Positions 17,499-25,049 of a DNA stretch of 64,000 nucleotides are shown one piece after another (position 1 is the stretch's first letter; every line of letters begins with the position of its first letter). This DNA is from JBBRMW01 sp965246845. Its GTDB lineage: Bacteria; Chloroflexota; Anaerolineae; Aggregatilineales; UBA2796. Where the stretch lies: NCBI GenBank assembly GCA_965246845.1, contig CBDFFR010000012.1, forward strand, positions 558,001 through 622,000, in the 5' to 3' direction. Made by a program: the position numbers and the translations under genes. Below the pieces are notes generated by a model, which was not told where the DNA came from, searched no databases, and worked only from the letters and a program-made list of their open reading frames with translations.

Positions 17499-17987
17499 AT
17501 GGGCAAGAGGAATTATCTTATTGAGGGAGTTTCCGGCACGGGCAAAACCTCAGTATGCGAAGAGCTGCGCCAGCGCGGTTACGCAGTCATACATGGTGAT
17601 AGAGAACTGCGCTACCAGGCACGCCCAACGACTTTTGCGTCTCCCGAAATCCGCCACGCGAATAATATTTGGGATGTAGAAAAAGTAAGGAGGTTGGCAG
17701 CAAATCAGAACGACGAAGCCAGTTTCTTCTGCGGAGGTTCTAGAAATTTCAAGGAGTTCGTAGACATCTTTGATGAAATTTTCATCTTGGACGTTGATGC
17801 AGAGACACTCAATAAACGGCTCGACAGCCGTGCTGATGATGACTGGGGTAAGAGCAAAGGCGAGCGGGAACTCATTCTACGTTTACACGCCACAAAAGAA
17901 GACATACCCAACAGTGGTATCGTACTTGATGCAACACAGCCGCTTGTCAGCGTCGTGGACAAAATCCTTAGCTATGTCCGAGCTTAG
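17499..17987 (+). CDS. P-loop kinase-like ATP-binding protein
   Basis: The 162-residue protein begins MGKRNYLIEGVSGTGKTS, with a Walker A motif at residues 10-18. A 'IFILDVDAETLNKRLDSR' segment resembles the Walker B/lid region of adenylate- and shikimate-kinase-like small-molecule kinases. It is shorter than most and the substrate cannot be read. The start was chosen for the strong GAGGTAAGGA just upstream; a longer in-frame reading begins before this. Base composition is more AT-rich than its neighbours, which suggests recent acquisition. It converges with the membrane protein gene downstream. Confidence 0.7.
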   Translation: MGKRNYLIEGVSGTGKTSVCEELRQRGYAVIHGDRELRYQARPTTFASPEIRHANNIWDVEKVRRLAANQNDEASFFCGGSRNFKEFVDIFDEIFILDVDAETLNKRLDSRADDDWGKSKGERELILRLHATKEDIPNSGIVLDATQPLVSVVDKILSYVRA

Positions 17988-18003
17988 ATCCCAGTTGAAA
18001 GCA

Positions 18004-18909
18004 TCACATACCGTTGGTCACGCGCAGCAGCCCGCGATTGGCGAAGCGCACCGCCTGCACGCGCCAGAACCTGAAATTCGCCCAGATCAACAGTGACCCC
18101 ACCAGCACGCCAAACGCCTCCGACAGTGCAAGCGGAAGATAGCCAGAGTCGCTGTAATTGTTCGCCTCATAGAATGGGAACGAGCGCGCGATCATCTGGC
18201 TGACGACTACGACCACACCGAACAAAAGCCCGATTTGCAATGCGCGCACGACGACGATCACAGCAATCGAAATCAGGGAGCGGCGCACGATATGCTTACG
18301 CTGCGGCAGCGCGGCAACACCAATCGCCGCAATGGTCCGCATCCGCCATAGGGGTTCAAGGATGAACGTGATTAGCGCGAGGGTAAACAGCATTACAACC
18401 AGAAAATAGGACCCTGAAATGGTGGTGAAATCCGTCTGCAAGACGAATATCACCGCCAGTGTGAAGCGTAACCCCATCTCGACCGCTGTAAGCCGCCAGT
18501 TGCGCATCTGCGCCAATCCGTTGCGTGCTGCGACGACCTCTGCCTGTGGAGAGAACATGGGCAGCGCGTCCGGGGCAACCGCTCGCGGACGAATATCGAT
18601 AGTGCGAAGCGCATTGGAAAGGTAGAACAAATCCGCGCCGAAGCCAAGCAGTGCAGTGACAAACAGCAGAACACCGAGAACCAATCCATTGCCCCAGATG
18701 GTCAAGCGCGTTGTGACGAGGAACACGGCCAGCAGCAGTGGCAGGAAGAGTGCTACCGCGCGCACATAGCGAATCAACGAGCGTCGCTGCAACCCGATCT
18801 TCTGCATCGCCGCATCCATCAGCGCATTTTCAGGCGCGTCGATACTTCCAAAAAACAGCCCGCTACCCATCCACTTTCGCTTCGCACCATCGTTCTTTGA
18901 TTTAATCAT
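18004..18909 (-). CDS. Polytopic membrane protein of unknown function
   Basis: The 301-residue protein has about six predicted membrane segments: two around residues 48-100, two around 140-190 and two in the last third, with short basic loops. The N-terminus 'MIKSKNDGAKRKWMGSGLFFGSIDAPENALMDAA' is cytoplasmic by charge. I do not recognise a family. I chose the ATG at 18909 because it is preceded by GGAGG four bases upstream, over an ATG five codons earlier. It is divergent from nuoA, so the 187-base gap between them holds two promoters. Confidence 0.65.
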   Translation of the reverse strand: MIKSKNDGAKRKWMGSGLFFGSIDAPENALMDAAMQKIGLQRRSLIRYVRAVALFLPLLLAVFLVTTRLTIWGNGLVLGVLLFVTALLGFGADLFYLSNALRTIDIRPRAVAPDALPMFSPQAEVVAARNGLAQMRNWRLTAVEMGLRFTLAVIFVLQTDFTTISGSYFLVVMLFTLALITFILEPLWRMRTIAAIGVAALPQRKHIVRRSLISIAVIVVVRALQIGLLFGVVVVVSQMIARSFPFYEANNYSDSGYLPLALSEAFGVLVGSLLIWANFRFWRVQAVRFANRGLLRVTNGM

Positions 18910-19020
18910 TACGCCTCCATTCAAACCAATTCATTAAGATTGTGGCGCAGATCACGTTCATAGACAAGAATGCGCAAATTATCACAAGCCGGATAGATCG
19001 CTAAAAACGCGCCTGATTGT

Positions 19021-19049
19021 TTGACTTCGCACCTGTGTCGTGTTATCAT
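19021..19049 (+). promoter_or_regulatory. nuo operon promoter
   Basis: TTGACT (19021-19026) and TATCAT (19044-19049) are separated by exactly 17 bases; each matches the sigma-70 consensus at five of six positions. The expected start site is about 40 bases before the nuoA ATG. Confidence 0.7.
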
Positions 19050-19096
19050 TCAGGGTGATTGTTACGAATTGCGCAATCAACGACAGGCGAACCAAG

Positions 19097-19453
19097 ATGC
19101 TCGATTTATACGCTCCGGCAGCCGTTCTCCTCATCATCACCGTGGTGATGTGCCTGCTCATTGTCTCGCTCTCGACGCTGATGGGGCCGCGCCGCCCCAC
19201 GCACCGCAAACTCGAGCCTTATGAAAGCGGGATGGTCCCGATTGGTCCGGCGGTGCGCCGCCTGCCCGTGCGTTTCTATCTGGTCGCGGTGCTGTTCATC
19301 CTGTTCGACATCGAAGTCGTGTTTTTCCTGCCTTGGGCGGTCATCGCCCGGCAGATGGGGTTATTTGCGCTCGTTGAAATGGGGATTTTTATCGGAATCC
19401 TCCTGTTGGGGTTCGCCTATGCGTGGCGAAAGGGAGCATTGGAATGGGAGTAA
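19097..19453 (+). CDS. nuoA: NADH-quinone oxidoreductase subunit A
   Basis: The 118-residue protein has the three-helix layout of NuoA, with the conserved loop 'KLEPYESGMVPIG' and 'RFYLVAVLFILFDIEVVFFLPWA', whose acidic residues lie in the membrane. NuoA is a small membrane-arm subunit near the quinone chamber of complex I. An upstream in-frame start was rejected because family members begin close to MLDLYAPAA. It is the first gene after the operon promoter and overlaps nuoB by 10 bases. Confidence 0.95.
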   Translation: MLDLYAPAAVLLIITVVMCLLIVSLSTLMGPRRPTHRKLEPYESGMVPIGPAVRRLPVRFYLVAVLFILFDIEVVFFLPWAVIARQMGLFALVEMGIFIGILLLGFAYAWRKGALEWE

Positions 19454-19929
19454 GCTCTAAACTCGGCAATCTTGGCGTGGTCACGACCTCGCTGGAAACC
19501 GCCGTAAACTGGGGACGGACCGGGGCGCTGTGGCCGTTGCTCTTCGGGCTTGCCTGCTGCGCTATCGAGATGATGGCGACGCAGTGCAGCAATTACGACC
19601 TGTCCCGCTTCGGGATGGAACTCAACCGTGCCAGCCCGCGCCAAGCCGATTTGATCATCGTTGCTGGGCGCGTCACGCGCAAGATGGCTCCGGTCATTCG
19701 TCAGCTTTACGACCAGATGCCCTCGCCCAAGTGGGTCCTCGCGATGGGTGACTGCGCTTCCTGCTCCGGCGTGTTCAACAACTATGCGGTCGTGCAGGGC
19801 GTCGATGAGATCATCCCGGTCGATGTCTATGTCGCGGGCTGCCCGCCGCGCCCCGAACAACTCATTCACGGCATCATGACGCTGCACGAAAAGATTCGCG
19901 GCGAGCGCATCACGGATTGGGCATCGTAA
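19444..19929 (+). CDS. nuoB: NADH-quinone oxidoreductase subunit B
   Basis: The 161-residue protein carries the ligands of iron-sulfur cluster N2: tandem cysteines in 'GLACCAIEMM', plus Cys in 'AMGDCASCSG' and 'VAGCPPRPEQLI'. NuoB sits at the peripheral arm/membrane junction and passes electrons to quinone. The start at 19444 overlaps the nuoA end by 10 bases and has GGGAG upstream; a longer in-frame reading begins seven codons earlier. Length is near the family norm. Confidence 0.96.
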   Translation: MGVSSKLGNLGVVTTSLETAVNWGRTGALWPLLFGLACCAIEMMATQCSNYDLSRFGMELNRASPRQADLIIVAGRVTRKMAPVIRQLYDQMPSPKWVLAMGDCASCSGVFNNYAVVQGVDEIIPVDVYVAGCPPRPEQLIHGIMTLHEKIRGERITDWAS

Positions 19930-19933
19930 CCCG

Positions 19934-20467
19934 ATGCAAAACCTGAGAAGCCTCGGCGACAGGGTTAAGGAAGCGTTCCCGGATGCGGTGCTGGATATGG
20001 TCCCGTTCCGCGATGAACTCACGCTGGTGATCGACCCGGAGAAGATTATCGAAGTCGCGCGCTTCTGCCGCGATACCGAAGGGCTGGAATTCAACCTGCT
20101 CTCCGATCTCAGCTTCGTCGATTACTACCCGGAAGAGCCGCGCTTCGCGGTCTGCTATCACCTCTACTCGATCTTCTTTCGCCACCGTCTGCGCCTGAAG
20201 GTCATGCTCTCCGGCGAGGAGCCGCAGGTCGCCAGCGTGACGCCGATCTACCCGGCGGCGAACTGGCAGGAGCGCGAAGCCTACGACATGATGGGTATCG
20301 AATTCATCGGACACCCCTTCCTCAAACGAATCCTGATGCCGAAGGATTGGGAAGGCTATCCGCTTCGCAAGGATTACCCGCTCGGCTACGAGCAGGTGCA
20401 GTTCACGTTCAATTTCGATGAAGTGATGCGTCAGAAGCCGCAAGCCAAACGCGAGAAGAATACCTAG
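19934..20467 (+). CDS. nuoC: NADH-quinone oxidoreductase subunit C
   Basis: The 177-residue protein matches the 30-kDa subunit: 'VVDP..' type beta core, then 'FRHRLRLKVMLSGEEPQVASVTPIYPAANWQEREAYDMMG' (broken here by variable residues) and 'HPFLKRILMPKDWEGYPLRKDYPL' at the end. It is separate from NuoD, unlike the fused form of enterobacteria. It scaffolds the quinone-binding NuoB/NuoD module. It starts 4 bases after nuoB. Confidence 0.95.
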   Translation: MQNLRSLGDRVKEAFPDAVLDMVPFRDELTLVIDPEKIIEVARFCRDTEGLEFNLLSDLSFVDYYPEEPRFAVCYHLYSIFFRHRLRLKVMLSGEEPQVASVTPIYPAANWQEREAYDMMGIEFIGHPFLKRILMPKDWEGYPLRKDYPLGYEQVQFTFNFDEVMRQKPQAKREKNT

Positions 20468-20483
20468 AGACGGAGCGCACACG

Positions 20484-21767
20484 ATGCTTGATATGATTGC
20501 ACCTCAAGGAACTGAACCCGCCGTTACGCCGATTGGCGAGGGCGAAAACTGGCAGGGGTCGCTCGATGAATTGAAAGGCATGATCTCGCCGCGTGCGCTC
20601 ACAGGCGAAACGATGCTCCTGAATATGGGTCCGCACCACCCCAGCACGCACGGCGTTTTGCGCCTGCTGCTCGAACTGGATGGCGAGACGGTGGTGAGCT
20701 GCATCCCGGATGTCGGCTACCTGCACACCGGCATCGAAAAGAACATGGAAGCCAAGACCTACACGAAGGCGCTGGTCATGACCGACCGGATGGATTACCT
20801 CAATCCGCTCGGCAACAATCTCGTTTACTGCCTCGCGCTGGAAAAGCTGGCGGGTTTGGATGTGCCGGAGCGCGCGATGATCGGGCGCGTGATCCTCGCG
20901 GAACTGACGCGCATCAACAGCCACCTCGTCTGGCTTGGCACGCACTGCCTCGACATCGGTGCGATGAGCATGATGCTCTATTGCTTCCGCGAGCGCGAGG
21001 AAATCCTCGATATTTTTGAACTGGTCAGCGGCCAGCGCATGATGACCAGCTATTTCCGTCCGGGCGGCCTGTGGCGCGATCTGCCGGATGAATTCATTCC
21101 TACCGTGCAGGCGTTCCTCGATCACTTCCCGAAGCGCGTGGACGATTACGAGACTATCCTCAACAAAAACCCGCTCTGGATCGACCGCACGCAGGGTATC
21201 GGCGTGATCACGCCGGAAGATGCTATCGCGCTCGGCTGCACGGGTCCGGTGCTGCGCGCATCCGGGATCGCGCACGACGTTCGTAAATCGCAGCCGTATA
21301 GCTGCTACGAATCGTTTGATTTCTCGGTGATCACGGGCGATCACGGCGATGTTTATGATCGCTTCCTTGTCCGCGTGAAAGAAATGCGCGAGTCGATCAA
21401 GATCATCCAGCAGGGCTTGAAGATGCTGCGCAAGGGACCGTTTATCAGCAGCAATCGCAAGTTCGTCCCGCCGCCACGCGCCGAACTCGGCCAGAGCATG
21501 GAAGCGGTGATCCACCACTTCAAGCTGTGGACCGAAGGCTTCCGCATCGGCAAGGGCGAGGTCTACTTCCCGACCGAGTCGCCCCGCGGTGAGCTGGGCT
21601 GCCACCTCGTCGCGGATGGCAGCACGAACCCGTACCGCGTCCACTTCCGCACGCCGTCGTTCGTTCACATCAGCGCCCTGCCCAAGCTGGTTGAAGGCGA
21701 AATGCTGGCCGACGTGGTGGCGATCATTGGTAGCATCGACATTGTGCTTGGCGACTGCGACCGCTAG
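20484..21767 (+). CDS. nuoD: NADH-quinone oxidoreductase subunit D
   Basis: The 427-residue 49-kDa subunit has the quinone-site signature 'MGPHHPSTHGVLRLLLELDG' with its conserved histidines, and 'DVGYLHTGIEKNME'. The C-terminal 'SPRGELGCHLVADGSTNPYRVHFRTPSF' and 'DIVLGDCDR' end are typical and, as expected for complex I, no nickel-binding CxxC pairs of the ancestral hydrogenase remain. NuoD binds quinone with NuoB. An AGACGGAG lies upstream of the start. A DUF2442 gene follows after 6 bases. Confidence 0.97.
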   Translation: MLDMIAPQGTEPAVTPIGEGENWQGSLDELKGMISPRALTGETMLLNMGPHHPSTHGVLRLLLELDGETVVSCIPDVGYLHTGIEKNMEAKTYTKALVMTDRMDYLNPLGNNLVYCLALEKLAGLDVPERAMIGRVILAELTRINSHLVWLGTHCLDIGAMSMMLYCFREREEILDIFELVSGQRMMTSYFRPGGLWRDLPDEFIPTVQAFLDHFPKRVDDYETILNKNPLWIDRTQGIGVITPEDAIALGCTGPVLRASGIAHDVRKSQPYSCYESFDFSVITGDHGDVYDRFLVRVKEMRESIKIIQQGLKMLRKGPFISSNRKFVPPPRAELGQSMEAVIHHFKLWTEGFRIGKGEVYFPTESPRGELGCHLVADGSTNPYRVHFRTPSFVHISALPKLVEGEMLADVVAIIGSIDIVLGDCDR

Positions 21768-21773
21768 ACCGCC

Positions 21774-22037
21774 ATGCAAACGCCCGTCGCGAGTACCGCT
21801 GAACAACGACCCGTATCCGCCCGGATACAAGATGCGTTGCTATACGTTACTCTCAGCGATGGGCGTGTGATTGCGACGCCGCTGGAATGGTATCCGCGCT
21901 TGCAACAGGCCACGCACGAGCAGCAACAGCACGTCACATTCAGCATTTCCGGCGTCCATTGGCCGGACCTCGATGAAGATTTATCGGTCGCGGGCATGTT
22001 GGCCGGGCGGCGAACGCCCGCCGTGTTGATCACCTGA
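21774..22037 (+). CDS. DUF2442 protein inside the nuo operon
   Basis: The 87-residue protein matches DUF2442: 'VTLSDGRVIATPLEWYPRL', 'QATHEQQQHVTFSISGVHWPDLDEDLSVAGML'. DUF2442 proteins have often been noted next to DUF4160 partners in small modules of unknown function, sometimes toxin-antitoxin-like; no DUF4160 partner is present here. It begins 6 bases after nuoD and ends 11 bases before nuoE on the same strand, so it is transcribed with complex I. Whether it helps the complex or is a passenger is unknown. Confidence 0.8.
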   Translation: MQTPVASTAEQRPVSARIQDALLYVTLSDGRVIATPLEWYPRLQQATHEQQQHVTFSISGVHWPDLDEDLSVAGMLAGRRTPAVLIT

Positions 22038-22048
22038 GAGAGGCATCT

Positions 22049-22564
22049 GTGTTAGACCCGAAATACAACGACCGCATCCAGCAGATATTCGCGCGCTACC
22101 CGGATAAACGGTCGGCGGTGATGCCGCTGCTGTACGTCGCGCAGGAGCAGTACGGCTACATCAACCGTGAAGGCGTCGAGGACGTGGCCGAACTATGCGA
22201 ACTTGACCCCACGCAGGTGACAAGTATCGCCGGGTTCTATACGATGTACCGCGAAACGCCGAAGGGCAAGTATTGGCTGCAAGTCTGTACCGATTTGCCA
22301 TGCGCGCTCAAGGGCGCGGACCAGTTCTACGAAGGCCTGCGCCAGATGCTCGCACTCGATCACGAGAACGACACGACCGCCGACGGCATGTTCACCGTCG
22401 AGCATGTGACCTGCCTCGCCGCCTGCGACCGCGCGCCGATGCTGCAATGCAACTTCCACTTCCACGAAAATCTGGATTTGGAGAAGATGCGGGCGCTGAT
22501 CGACGGCTGGCGGCAATACGAGGCCGAACACGGGATCGCTCAGGAGCCGCAGGGCTTGCCGTGA
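22049..22564 (+). CDS. nuoE: NADH-quinone oxidoreductase subunit E
   Basis: The 171-residue thioredoxin-like subunit carries one [2Fe-2S] cluster (N1a) with ligands Cys80 and Cys85 ('VCTDLPC') and Cys122 and Cys126 ('TCLAAC'). With NuoF it forms the NADH-oxidising module. It starts with GTG, with GAGAGAGG upstream, and its stop overlaps the GTG of the following membrane protein gene (GTGA). Confidence 0.95.
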   Translation: MLDPKYNDRIQQIFARYPDKRSAVMPLLYVAQEQYGYINREGVEDVAELCELDPTQVTSIAGFYTMYRETPKGKYWLQVCTDLPCALKGADQFYEGLRQMLALDHENDTTADGMFTVEHVTCLAACDRAPMLQCNFHFHENLDLEKMRALIDGWRQYEAEHGIAQEPQGLP

Positions 22565-23043
22565 ATGAATCGCGCCGCGTGACCCGCCTCCCGGTCGGCG
22601 TCCTGCTGCCGGGGACGCTTGGGCTGTTTCTCGTCCTGTTCTCGCTATTGCTGCTGCGCTGGCCTGCGGAGACGAACAATCCGGCGGTGGTCGGTCCGCA
22701 CTTTTTGCGAGTGCTGACGCCTCCCGAAGGTGAAAATAGCGGGGTTGTCATCGCGCGGGTGATCCTGAACGTCGGGATTTACATCATCTGGATCATCGCG
22801 GCGGTTTCGCTTCTGAACGGCTGGCTGCGTGGCTCGCTGGCCGCGATGCGGACCTTCGCGCTGATGGCGGGGCTTGGCCTGCTCTATATGGCGGGTCTGG
22901 CGCTCTATACATCCGGGTGCGTGGCCGTGATTGGATTCATGTTGATGCTGGCAAGCGCGGTCGTCGCGCACGGAGCGGCGTCGGTCTTCACCGCACGCGC
23001 AGAGACACTAACGTTGGTCGACTCAATCGAGTCGCGAGAGTAA
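22561..23043 (+). CDS. Four-helix membrane protein within the nuo operon
   Basis: The 160-residue protein has about four hydrophobic segments (about 10-32, 62-82, 90-112 and 116-140) with short loops. I recognise no family and it is not a known nuo subunit (NuoK and NuoJ do not align by eye). Its GTG start overlaps the nuoE stop, and it ends 12 bases before nuoF, so it is translated in step with the NADH module. Possible roles are assembly or membrane tethering, but this is a guess. A longer in-frame reading extends back through nuoE and is rejected. Confidence 0.65.
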   Translation: MNESRRVTRLPVGVLLPGTLGLFLVLFSLLLLRWPAETNNPAVVGPHFLRVLTPPEGENSGVVIARVILNVGIYIIWIIAAVSLLNGWLRGSLAAMRTFALMAGLGLLYMAGLALYTSGCVAVIGFMLMLASAVVAHGAASVFTARAETLTLVDSIESRE

Positions 23044-23055
23044 CGAGGTAGCGTC

Positions 23056-24405
23056 ATGGTGCATGTCCTTCTACGTCACAGAGAAGTTGAGAATATCGGA
23101 GACTTCGACATCTATGCCCAGCACGATGGCTATCAGGGTCTCGCGAAAGCGCTGACCATGACGCCGGACGCCGTGATTGCCGAAGTCAAAAACTCCGGCC
23201 TGCGCGGGCGCGGCGGTGCAGGCTTCCCGACCGGGATGAAGTGGAGCTTCGTGCCGAAGGTCGATGGACCGAAGTACGTCGCCGTCAACGCCGATGAATC
23301 GGAGCCGGGGACCTTCAAGGATCGCGAGATCATGGAGAAGAACCCGCACGGTCTGCTCGAAGGCGCGTTGATTTGCGCGTATGCGATCAATGCGTCGGCG
23401 GTCTATATCTACTGCCGGGGCGAGTTCTGGGACCTCGCGCACAATTTGGAGCGGCAGGTTGAGGCCGCGCGCGCGAAAAACTGGATCGGCCAGAATATTG
23501 GCGGCTCGAACTGGTCCTGCGAAGTGTACGTCCACCTCGGCGCGGGCGCGTATATTTGCGGTGAAGAATCCGCGCTTCTGAATAGCATCGAGGGCAAACT
23601 CGGCCAGCCGCGCGTGCGCCCGCCCTTCCCGGCGGTAGCGGGATTGTATGCGCGCCCGACGGTCATCAACAATGTGGAAACGCTCGCGAGTGTCCCCTGG
23701 ATCATGGTTCACGGCGCGGCGGAATACAAGCAGATCGGCACGGAAAAATCGCCGGGAACGAAGGTCATGTGCCTTTCCGGGCATGTCGCGAAGCCGGGCA
23801 ATTACGAAGTCCCGTTGGGAACCACCTTCCGGCAGGTGATCAATATGGCGGGCGGTATCGCGAACGGCAAGAAGCTGAAAGCAATTCTGCCTTCGGGCGC
23901 ATCCGGTCCGCTGCTCCCGGCCACCGACAAGGTACTGGATACGCCGCTCACCTATGAAGACCTCGCGGCGGTCGGCTCCGTCCTCGGCTCGGCCTCGATC
24001 ATACTGCTCGATGAAGACACTGATATTGTGTGGGCGACGCAGCGAATGGCTTACTTCTTCCGCCACGAGTCCTGCGGCAAGTGTACGCCCTGCCGCGAGG
24101 GAACGTACTGGATGAACAAGCGCATGGATGCGGTCGTCGCGAAGAAGGCGAAGGTCGAAGACATCAAGCTGCTGGAAGAAGTCGCCAGCCAGATTCAGGG
24201 ACGCAGCCTGTGTGCGCTAGGTGACTTTGCGGCTAACCCGGTTCTCAGCTCGATCAAGTTGTTCCGCGACGAGTACATGAAGTACGTACAGCCTGCCGCG
24301 CCCGCAACTGCCGCTTCGGTTACGCCCGTCAAGCCCGCCGCCCCTGCCGCCGCGCGTCCGGTTCCGGCAGCGAAAGTCGTCGTTGCAACGGCCAGCGGAG
24401 ACTAA
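23056..24405 (+). CDS. nuoF: NADH-quinone oxidoreductase subunit F
   Basis: The 449-residue flavoprotein has the FMN/NADH signature 'SGLRGRGGAGFPTGMKW', the 'GAGAYICGEESALLNSIEG' loop, and the cluster N3 ligands in 'HESCGKCTPCREGTYWM' plus a later Cys ('SLCALGDFA'). It oxidises NADH and feeds electrons into the iron-sulfur chain. The C-terminal roughly 35 residues are a proline/alanine-rich tail ('PAAPATAASVTPVKPAAPAA') absent from typical NuoF, probably disordered. It lies 12 bases after the membrane protein gene. Confidence 0.96.
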   Translation: MVHVLLRHREVENIGDFDIYAQHDGYQGLAKALTMTPDAVIAEVKNSGLRGRGGAGFPTGMKWSFVPKVDGPKYVAVNADESEPGTFKDREIMEKNPHGLLEGALICAYAINASAVYIYCRGEFWDLAHNLERQVEAARAKNWIGQNIGGSNWSCEVYVHLGAGAYICGEESALLNSIEGKLGQPRVRPPFPAVAGLYARPTVINNVETLASVPWIMVHGAAEYKQIGTEKSPGTKVMCLSGHVAKPGNYEVPLGTTFRQVINMAGGIANGKKLKAILPSGASGPLLPATDKVLDTPLTYEDLAAVGSVLGSASIILLDEDTDIVWATQRMAYFFRHESCGKCTPCREGTYWMNKRMDAVVAKKAKVEDIKLLEEVASQIQGRSLCALGDFAANPVLSSIKLFRDEYMKYVQPAAPATAASVTPVKPAAPAAARPVPAAKVVVATASGD

Positions 24406-24408
24406 GCA

Positions 24409-25029
24409 TTGAGCGAGCCGCGCCCCTATGATGAGGACCCGCAGGGGTCCTCTACCGCGCCCGACGAAGGCGGCTGGTCGGTCAATGAACAGCCGCGTTT
24501 TAGTACCGTTATGGATTCGAATACCCCTGCGTTTATCGACATCCCCGCCGAAGCGTTGCACCCGCAAGCCACCGTGAGCGACAGCGTCGAAACGATAGAC
24601 GCCGCAATCCATGAAATTTACTCCGATGACACCCCGGCGGCGGAGATCGCGGCAGAAGTGCAGCTTGTCGGGGATGCCCTTCCCGCGCTCGCGCCACAGC
24701 CGGATGAGTTACCAGCAATCACGGAAGAGGCCGCGTCATTTGTCGATGCGGATACGCAGCCCTTCGACCTGACGGACGCGCCGCAAACGGTCGCAGAGGT
24801 ACGGCTGGCCGCGCTCACGCGCAAAATCGTCGCCTATCCTGAAGTCCCGGTTAACTATGTGCTGCGCGGTGAGTTATACTTGTCGTTGAACCAGCCAGCC
24901 GCCGCCGCGCACGATTTTGAGCAGGCGATCACGCTCGGGGAAGCGCTCGACCGCGAACTGGATTGGGGTTATCTGAATGCTGCATACATCGACCGCGCGA
25001 ATGAGGGGCTGCGCCGCCTGACGCCCTAA
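24409..25029 (+). CDS. Acidic protein with C-terminal TPR-like unit, nuo operon
   Basis: The 206-residue protein is acidic and probably disordered for about 125 residues, then has a helical TPR-like segment: 'NYVLRGELYLSLNQPAAAAHDFEQAI' (about 147-175). The start is TTG, 3 bases after the nuoF stop. It is not a complex I subunit I know. Position and coupling suggest a lineage-specific accessory or assembly factor, but no activity is visible. It ends 20 bases before nuoG. Confidence 0.6.
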   Translation: MSEPRPYDEDPQGSSTAPDEGGWSVNEQPRFSTVMDSNTPAFIDIPAEALHPQATVSDSVETIDAAIHEIYSDDTPAAEIAAEVQLVGDALPALAPQPDELPAITEEAASFVDADTQPFDLTDAPQTVAEVRLAALTRKIVAYPEVPVNYVLRGELYLSLNQPAAAAHDFEQAITLGEALDRELDWGYLNAAYIDRANEGLRRLTP

Positions 25030-25049
25030 AGATTGAAGAGCAGGAAACT

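Noticed and set aside
20409..21830. A 473-codon open frame opposite nuoD
   Set aside because: It mirrors a real gene with strong family motifs on the other strand; such long mirror frames are expected in GC-rich DNA and this one has no recognisable domain.
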